DNA from: Gemmobacter fulvus
Lineage (GTDB): Bacteria > Pseudomonadota > Alphaproteobacteria > Rhodobacterales > Rhodobacteraceae
Direction of reading: 5' to 3'
Assembly: GCF_018798885.1 (NCBI RefSeq)
Contig: NZ_CP076361.1
Coordinates: forward strand, 1,240,001 to 1,304,000
DNA: 64,000 nt
Shown here one piece after another: positions 60,010 through 64,000 of this stretch. The notes under the pieces were generated by a model, which was not told the DNA's origin, ran no database searches, and saw nothing but the letters and a program-made list of their open reading frames with translations. The position numbers and the translations under genes were made by a program. How positions within the stretch are numbered: position 1 is the stretch's first letter; every line of letters starts with the position of its first letter.

Positions 60010-62238
60010 TCAGGCCGACAGCAAGACCCGCGCCTCATGCGATTTCAGAGTCATGCGGGCGGATTCGAACCGGGCAGGCATCTGCTGGCCTGCCAGTTCG
60101 GGGAACAGCTTGAGCAATTCATCCCGTTCCGGGCTGTCCATGCCCGCCATACAGCGATCCCCCGGCTGAAAGCTTTCACTCCAGGCGCCATCGGCCATGA
60201 CCAGTTCGTGCCGGTCAAACAGCAGATGGATATAGGTCACGGTATTCAGCGTCACCGCCTCGATCCCCGGACGGCCCAGCAGATGCACGGCGCGCACCAG
60301 CACCTCATCCGAGCCGAACATCAGCTCGGCCCAGGGTCCGGTGATCAACATGCGGTGCTGGCGCGATACCATCATGTCCCGCTCCGGCACCCCGGCCCCC
60401 AGCGCACCGGCGCGGATGCGGATCGGCTGCAACGCCGGATCGACGATCAGCTCGCCAATCGACAGACGCCGCGTGCCGATCCAGCGGATCGGCTGCATGC
60501 CGCTGTCACGCGTCAGCACCCGGTCGCCCGGCTGCAACCGCTCCACCGCCACTTCGCCCGCTTCGGTGGCAATCAGGCTGCCCGGCGTGAAACAGGCAAT
60601 GACCGTTTCGATGTTGAAGAAGGTGATGGTGCCGGTGACGGCACCGAACATATCCAGAAACTGGATGACTCCGTTTTCCGGGTTCAGCGGATCGCGCACA
60701 ATCCGGTGCGGCCCCAGCCCCGTCAGGTCGATCACGTCGATCTCGTCGCCGGATTCGTCGCCGTTGATGGTGTCGCCCAGCCCGGCATAGAAGATGTCTG
60801 ACCCGTCGCCGCCTGTCAGCAGATCACCGCCCGCACCGCCATAGAGGATATCGTTGCCCTGCCCGCCATAGAGAGAATCCGACCCGTCGCCGCCATAAAG
60901 CTGATCCACGCCATCGCCGCCGAACAGCCGGTCATTGCCCAGATCTCCCGACAGCGTATCGTCCCCGATGCCGCCCTCCAGGCTGTCATTGCCATCGCCC
61001 CCGGCAAGACTGTCATTGCCGCTGCCGCCATACAGCGAATCGGTGCCGCTGCCGCCCAGAAGCGTGTCATTGCCTGCGCCGCCATCCACACTGTCATTGT
61101 CGGCCCCGCCATCGAGGCTGTCATTGCCATCGCCGCCAAACAGGCTGTCGGCCCCGGCCTCGCCCAGCACGGTATCGTTCCCGGCCCCGCCCGAGGCGCT
61201 GTCATTGCCGCTGCCGCCATAGACAAGGTCGTTGCCGTCATCGCCGCTGACCGTGTCATTGCCTGCGCCGCCCAGCACGGTGTCATTGTCGGCCCCGCCG
61301 AAAATGCTGTCATCCGCGCCCATGCCGTCAATGTAGTCATTGCCGGCCGCGCCATAGAAAATATTGGTGTAGACGTCGCCCGACAGGCCCTGCTGGTCAA
61401 AGCCGATCAGGGTGTCATTGAAGGCAGATCCGATAACCCCATCGATGCCCTGAAGCACATCGCCCGCAGCATCGCCGCCCGAGGTGACATAGGTGCCAAG
61501 GTTGACCGCGACCCCCGCCCCCGAGGTGGAGTAATCGGCAAAGTCCATGTCTTCGCCGCCGTTCAGCGTATCCGCACCCGCCCCCCCGGCCAGCGTATCA
61601 TTGCCGGTGCTGCCGCTCAGGCTGTCATTGCCCGCCGCGCCTGACAGGAAATTGTCGCCGCTGTCGCCGGTCAGCGTATCGGCAAAAGCACTGCCGATCA
61701 GATACTCGATGCCGCTCAGCGTATCGTTATTGGCATCGCCGTTGTCCCCTTCGCCCGTCTCAAGCGAGACATCGACCCCCGAGGTCGACCCGGTGTAATC
61801 GGCGGTATCAATCCCCGCCCCGCCGGAAATGAGATCAGCACCGCTGCCGCCCAGCAGCGTATCATTGCCATCCCCGCCATAGAGGGAATCGTTGCCCGCC
61901 CCACCTGACAGCAGATCGGCCCCTGCCCCGCCGGTCAGCGTATTGGCGCTGCTGTTGCCGGTCAGCGTATCGTCATAGGCGGAGCCGCTGAGGTTTTCGA
62001 TACTGCTGTAAATATCGCCCTGCGCATCACCGCCGCTGCCGGTGCCGGTGGTCAGGTTGGCATTCACCCCGCTGGCAGAGCTGCCATAGGCCGCCGTATC
62101 CGTGCCGGTGCCGCCATAAAGCGAATCTGCGCCACCATTGCCGGTCAGGGTATCATTGCCCCCCCCGCCATAAATCTGGTCCGCCGAACTGGTGCCATTA
62201 AGGGAATTGCTTCCCGAAGTGCCATTGATCGTTGCCAC
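60010..62238 (-). CDS. RTX (hemolysin-type calcium-binding) protein with C-terminal Hint domain
   Basis: This 742-residue protein consists of about 490 residues of glycine-rich RTX repeats (GGxGxDxL units such as [22 protein letters not shown]) that bind calcium in beta-rolls. A Hint_2 (hedgehog/intein-like) domain starts at Cys549 in [13 protein letters not shown]. Hint motifs are [33 protein letters not shown], and [19 protein letters not shown]. There is no N-terminal signal peptide, and RTX proteins typically leave by type I secretion; the Hint domain may allow autoprocessing. No T1SS genes are nearby. The leader holds a CCGGGG/CCCCGG hairpin at 62258-62273. Confidence 0.92.
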   Translation of the reverse strand: MATINGTSGSNSLNGTSSADQIYGGGGNDTLTGNGGADSLYGGTGTDTAAYGSSASGVNANLTTGTGSGGDAQGDIYSSIENLSGSAYDDTLTGNSSANTLTGGAGADLLSGGAGNDSLYGGDGNDTLLGGSGADLISGGAGIDTADYTGSTSGVDVSLETGEGDNGDANNDTLSGIEYLIGSAFADTLTGDSGDNFLSGAAGNDSLSGSTGNDTLAGGAGADTLNGGEDMDFADYSTSGAGVAVNLGTYVTSGGDAAGDVLQGIDGVIGSAFNDTLIGFDQQGLSGDVYTNIFYGAAGNDYIDGMGADDSIFGGADNDTVLGGAGNDTVSGDDGNDLVYGGSGNDSASGGAGNDTVLGEAGADSLFGGDGNDSLDGGADNDSVDGGAGNDTLLGGSGTDSLYGGSGNDSLAGGDGNDSLEGGIGDDTLSGDLGNDRLFGGDGVDQLYGGDGSDSLYGGQGNDILYGGAGGDLLTGGDGSDIFYAGLGDTINGDESGDEIDVIDLTGLGPHRIVRDPLNPENGVIQFLDMFGAVTGTITFFNIETVIACFTPGSLIATEAGEVAVERLQPGDRVLTRDSGMQPIRWIGTRRLSIGELIVDPALQPIRIRAGALGAGVPERDMMVSRQHRMLITGPWAELMFGSDEVLVRAVHLLGRPGIEAVTLNTVTYIHLLFDRHELVMADGAWSESFQPGDRCMAGMDSPERDELLKLFPELAGQQMPARFESARMTLKSHEARVLLSA

Positions 62239-62407
62239 GTCTGCCTGCCTGCGTTGCCCGGGGTTGTCCCCGGTGCGTTACTGCTCACTGCGGCAATTAA
62301 GACGAGATTGTGGCGGAATTGAGCCAAATTTTACAGATCGTGAACAATGCGCGCCAATCGGGCGTTCCTGCATCAGGGACGGGAAAATGCGCGCGCCCAT
62401 GCCAAAG

Positions 62408-62433
62408 AAAAAACCCCGGCACCAGGCCGGGGT
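62408..62433 (-). terminator. Intrinsic terminator of trcR
   Basis: On the minus strand ACCCCGGC/GCCGGGGT form an 8-bp stem with a 5-base loop (62413-62433), followed by six T residues (62413-62408). It lies about 28 bases after the trcR stop. The remaining part of 62239-62407 is the RTX-Hint leader and promoter region. Confidence 0.85.
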
Positions 62434-62460
62434 CCGGGTCGTTTCAAGTCAGGCAGACGA

Positions 62461-63210
62461 TCAGTTGTCGTCCTCCTCCTCATCCTCGTCATCATCGCCA
62501 TGCGGCAGGTTGAAGAAGCTGTCCGCATCCGAAAAATCGGCCGGGCTTTCTTCTTTTTCCACCTTGCCAAAGGCCTCCAGCCCGGCCAGCGCGCCCGGCA
62601 GCTTCGGCTCGGTGCCCATGCCCAGCGACTGTTCGGTGCTGACCAGCTTGCGCCGCTCGTCATCCGACATCACGCCGCCCTCGGCTGCCCGCTTGCGTGC
62701 AGCGGCCTGCACAGCCGTATCCAGTTCCGACTGGCGGCACAGGCCCAAGGCCACCGGATCAATCGGCGCGATGTTCTGGATGTTCCAATGCGTGCGCTCG
62801 CGGATCGAGGCGATGGTCGGCTTGGTGGTCCCGACCAGCTTGCCGATCGCACCATCCGACAGTTCCGGGTGGAACTTCACCAGCCACAGGATGGCCGCCG
62901 GACGGTCCTGCCGCTTGGACAGCGGGGTGTAACGCGGGCCGCGACGTTTTTCCTCGCCCACGGCTGCGGCGTTGAACTTCAGGCGCAGCTTGTAGAACGG
63001 ATCCTTCTGGCCCTTCTCGATTTCAATCGCATCCAGCTGGTTGTTGGCCACCGGATCAAAGCCCTTGACCCCGGTCGCCACATCGCCATCCGCAATGCCC
63101 TGCACTTCCAGCTCGTGCATCCCGCAGAAATCCGCCACCTGCTTGAAGGTGAGCGTCGTATTGTCCACCAGCCAAACGGCGGTGGCCTTGGCCATAAGCG
63201 GTCTCGACAT
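62461..63210 (-). CDS. trcR: Cell-cycle transcriptional regulator TrcR (DUF1013)
   Basis: This 249-residue protein is the alphaproteobacterial DUF1013 family: ATAVWLVDNTTLTFKQVADF, CGMHELEVQGIADGDVATG, KRQDRPAAILWLVKFHPEL, and GKLVGTTKPTIASIRERTHW, a helix-turn-helix-like segment. A strongly acidic tail (GDDDEDEEEDD) ends it. In Caulobacter this family is a cell-cycle regulator. AAAGGAG 10 bases before ATG 63210 decides the start. A clear terminator follows. It is divergent from the RNase T2 gene. Confidence 0.9.
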   Translation of the reverse strand: MSRPLMAKATAVWLVDNTTLTFKQVADFCGMHELEVQGIADGDVATGVKGFDPVANNQLDAIEIEKGQKDPFYKLRLKFNAAAVGEEKRRGPRYTPLSKRQDRPAAILWLVKFHPELSDGAIGKLVGTTKPTIASIRERTHWNIQNIAPIDPVALGLCRQSELDTAVQAAARKRAAEGGVMSDDERRKLVSTEQSLGMGTEPKLPGALAGLEAFGKVEKEESPADFSDADSFFNLPHGDDDEDEEEDDN

Positions 63211-63335
63211 AGGATCTCTCCTTTACAAATCTCTCCCGGGCCGGGAAAACGGCTGCGGGCGGGGCCCGCGACTTCCACATTTTCAGGGAATTCAGACGGG
63301 CTTATAGGCGCAAATCCGGCAAGAGGAAAGAGAAA

Positions 63336-63974
63336 ATGCGTGTGTTTGCTGGGGCAGCTCTCGCGGCTTTGATCGGTACGGCCTGTGCCGCCGAGGGCGA
63401 ACGTGCCGGGGATTTTGACTATTACGTGATGGCGCTCAGCTGGTCGCCCGGCTGGTGCGCGGCAGAGGGCGATGCCCGTGGCGCCCCGGAATGTCAGACA
63501 GGGGCTGCCCTTGCCTTCACCCTGCACGGCCTCTGGCCGCAGCACGAGTCCGGTTGGCCCAGCTATTGCCGCACCACCGAACGGGATCCCAGCCGCCACG
63601 AAAGCGCCGCCATGGCCGATATCATGGGCGGATCGGGGCTCGCCTGGTATCAATGGAAAAAGCACGGGCGCTGCGCGGGCCTGCCCGCGAAAACCTATTA
63701 CAGCACCATGCGCCGCGCCTATGCGACGATCCGCGTGCCAGAGCTGTTCCGCAAGATCACCAAACGGCTGACCCTGCCCGCCAAAGTGGTGGAAAGCGCA
63801 TTTCTGGAGGCCAATCCCGGCCTGAGCGCAGATCAGATCACCATCACCTGCGATGCGGGCCGGATCCAGGAGGTGCGCCTCTGCCTCACCAAGGATCTGC
63901 ACCCCCGCCGCTGTGGCGCCGATGTGATCCGCGATTGCCGGATGACCGATGCCGTGCTGGAGCCGCTGCGCTGA
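63336..63974 (+). CDS. Ribonuclease T2-family protein with altered second active-site motif
   Basis: This 212-residue protein has a signal peptide (AALAALIGTACA) and a T2 fold. The first conserved motif is intact, FTLHGLWPQ with His64. The second, normally WxxHEWxKHG, reads LAWYQWKKHGRC: Lys109 and His110 are present, but the usual His-Glu are Tyr105 and Gln106. Cysteines at 41, 53, 78 and 113 could form the standard disulphides. It would be periplasmic or secreted. Whether it still cleaves RNA is unclear. It is the last gene in the window. Confidence 0.88.
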   Translation: MRVFAGAALAALIGTACAAEGERAGDFDYYVMALSWSPGWCAAEGDARGAPECQTGAALAFTLHGLWPQHESGWPSYCRTTERDPSRHESAAMADIMGGSGLAWYQWKKHGRCAGLPAKTYYSTMRRAYATIRVPELFRKITKRLTLPAKVVESAFLEANPGLSADQITITCDAGRIQEVRLCLTKDLHPRRCGADVIRDCRMTDAVLEPLR

Positions 63975-64000
63975 CCCGAATCCTCCGGCCTCGGACTTGC

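Noticed and set aside
60780-62160. Regularly spaced short DNA repeats that could look like a CRISPR array
   Set aside because: The period and content are those of codons for GGxGxD RTX repeats within one open gene; spacers are not unique and no cas genes are present.

Overview
The window is GC-rich, densely coded alphaproteobacterial chromosome, most likely from the Rhodobacterales (Rhodobacter/Paracoccus-like Rhodobacteraceae). This rests on recognisable gene content: a FYDLN_acid (TIGR02300) protein, a TrcR/DUF1013 regulator, a Hint-domain RTX protein, a plant-type GshA, glcDEF and a pyrB/pseudo-pyrC pair. I see no insertion sequence, prophage, CRISPR array, rRNA or replication origin. There is one tRNA, tRNA-Ala(GGC). 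No gap between genes exceeds about 225 bases.

Layout. 1-10 kb: the 3' part of rodA, a GhrA-like reductase, a DUF1989 protein, then an aldo/keto reductase and an SHMT-like PLP enzyme divergent from a LysR regulator, a polar amino-acid ABC importer, a GntR regulator and a YgjP-like metalloprotein. 10-19 kb: the FYDLN_acid protein, tRNA-Ala, and a DeoR regulator divergent from a tight five-gene cluster (betaine-type binding protein, ATPase, double-length permease, choline-kinase-like phosphotransferase, DMGDH/SarDH-type flavoenzyme). 19-29 kb: adenine deaminase, a DMT exporter, uracil-DNA glycosylase, pyrB-(membrane protein)-pseudo-pyrC-plsY, gshA and rsmE. 29-38 kb: ubiA, an OmpA-family protein, succinate-semialdehyde dehydrogenase, a YgiC/YgiB-like pair, an ECF sigma/anti-sigma-like pair and hsp20. 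38-51.6 kb: a trypsin-like protease, glycolate oxidase glcDEF with a clear promoter/operator, DUF599, an amine-oxidase-like flavoprotein and a moxR-DUF58-DUF4159-type operon. 51.6-64 kb: small conserved proteins, polA, HIT, a glycosyltransferase divergent from a sulfotransferase, an RTX-Hint protein, trcR and an RNase T2 homologue.

How genes fit together. The DeoR-regulated cluster looks like uptake, phosphorylation and oxidative demethylation of a quaternary or methylated amine; its exact substrate is unresolved. GlcDEF oxidises glycolate to glyoxylate, and the GhrA-like protein could run the reverse reduction. hsp20 carries both a sigma-32-type promoter and a ROSE-like RNA thermometer. Three copies of a 'hairpin then TATTTTTGC' element follow stop codons of unrelated genes and form a repeat family that the gene content does not explain. 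Several enzymes keep their fold but lack hallmark residues: the pseudo-dihydroorotase, the UDG without iron-sulphur cysteines, and the RNase T2 with an altered second active-site motif.

All identifications come from reading the sequence and remembered family motifs. No database search was run.
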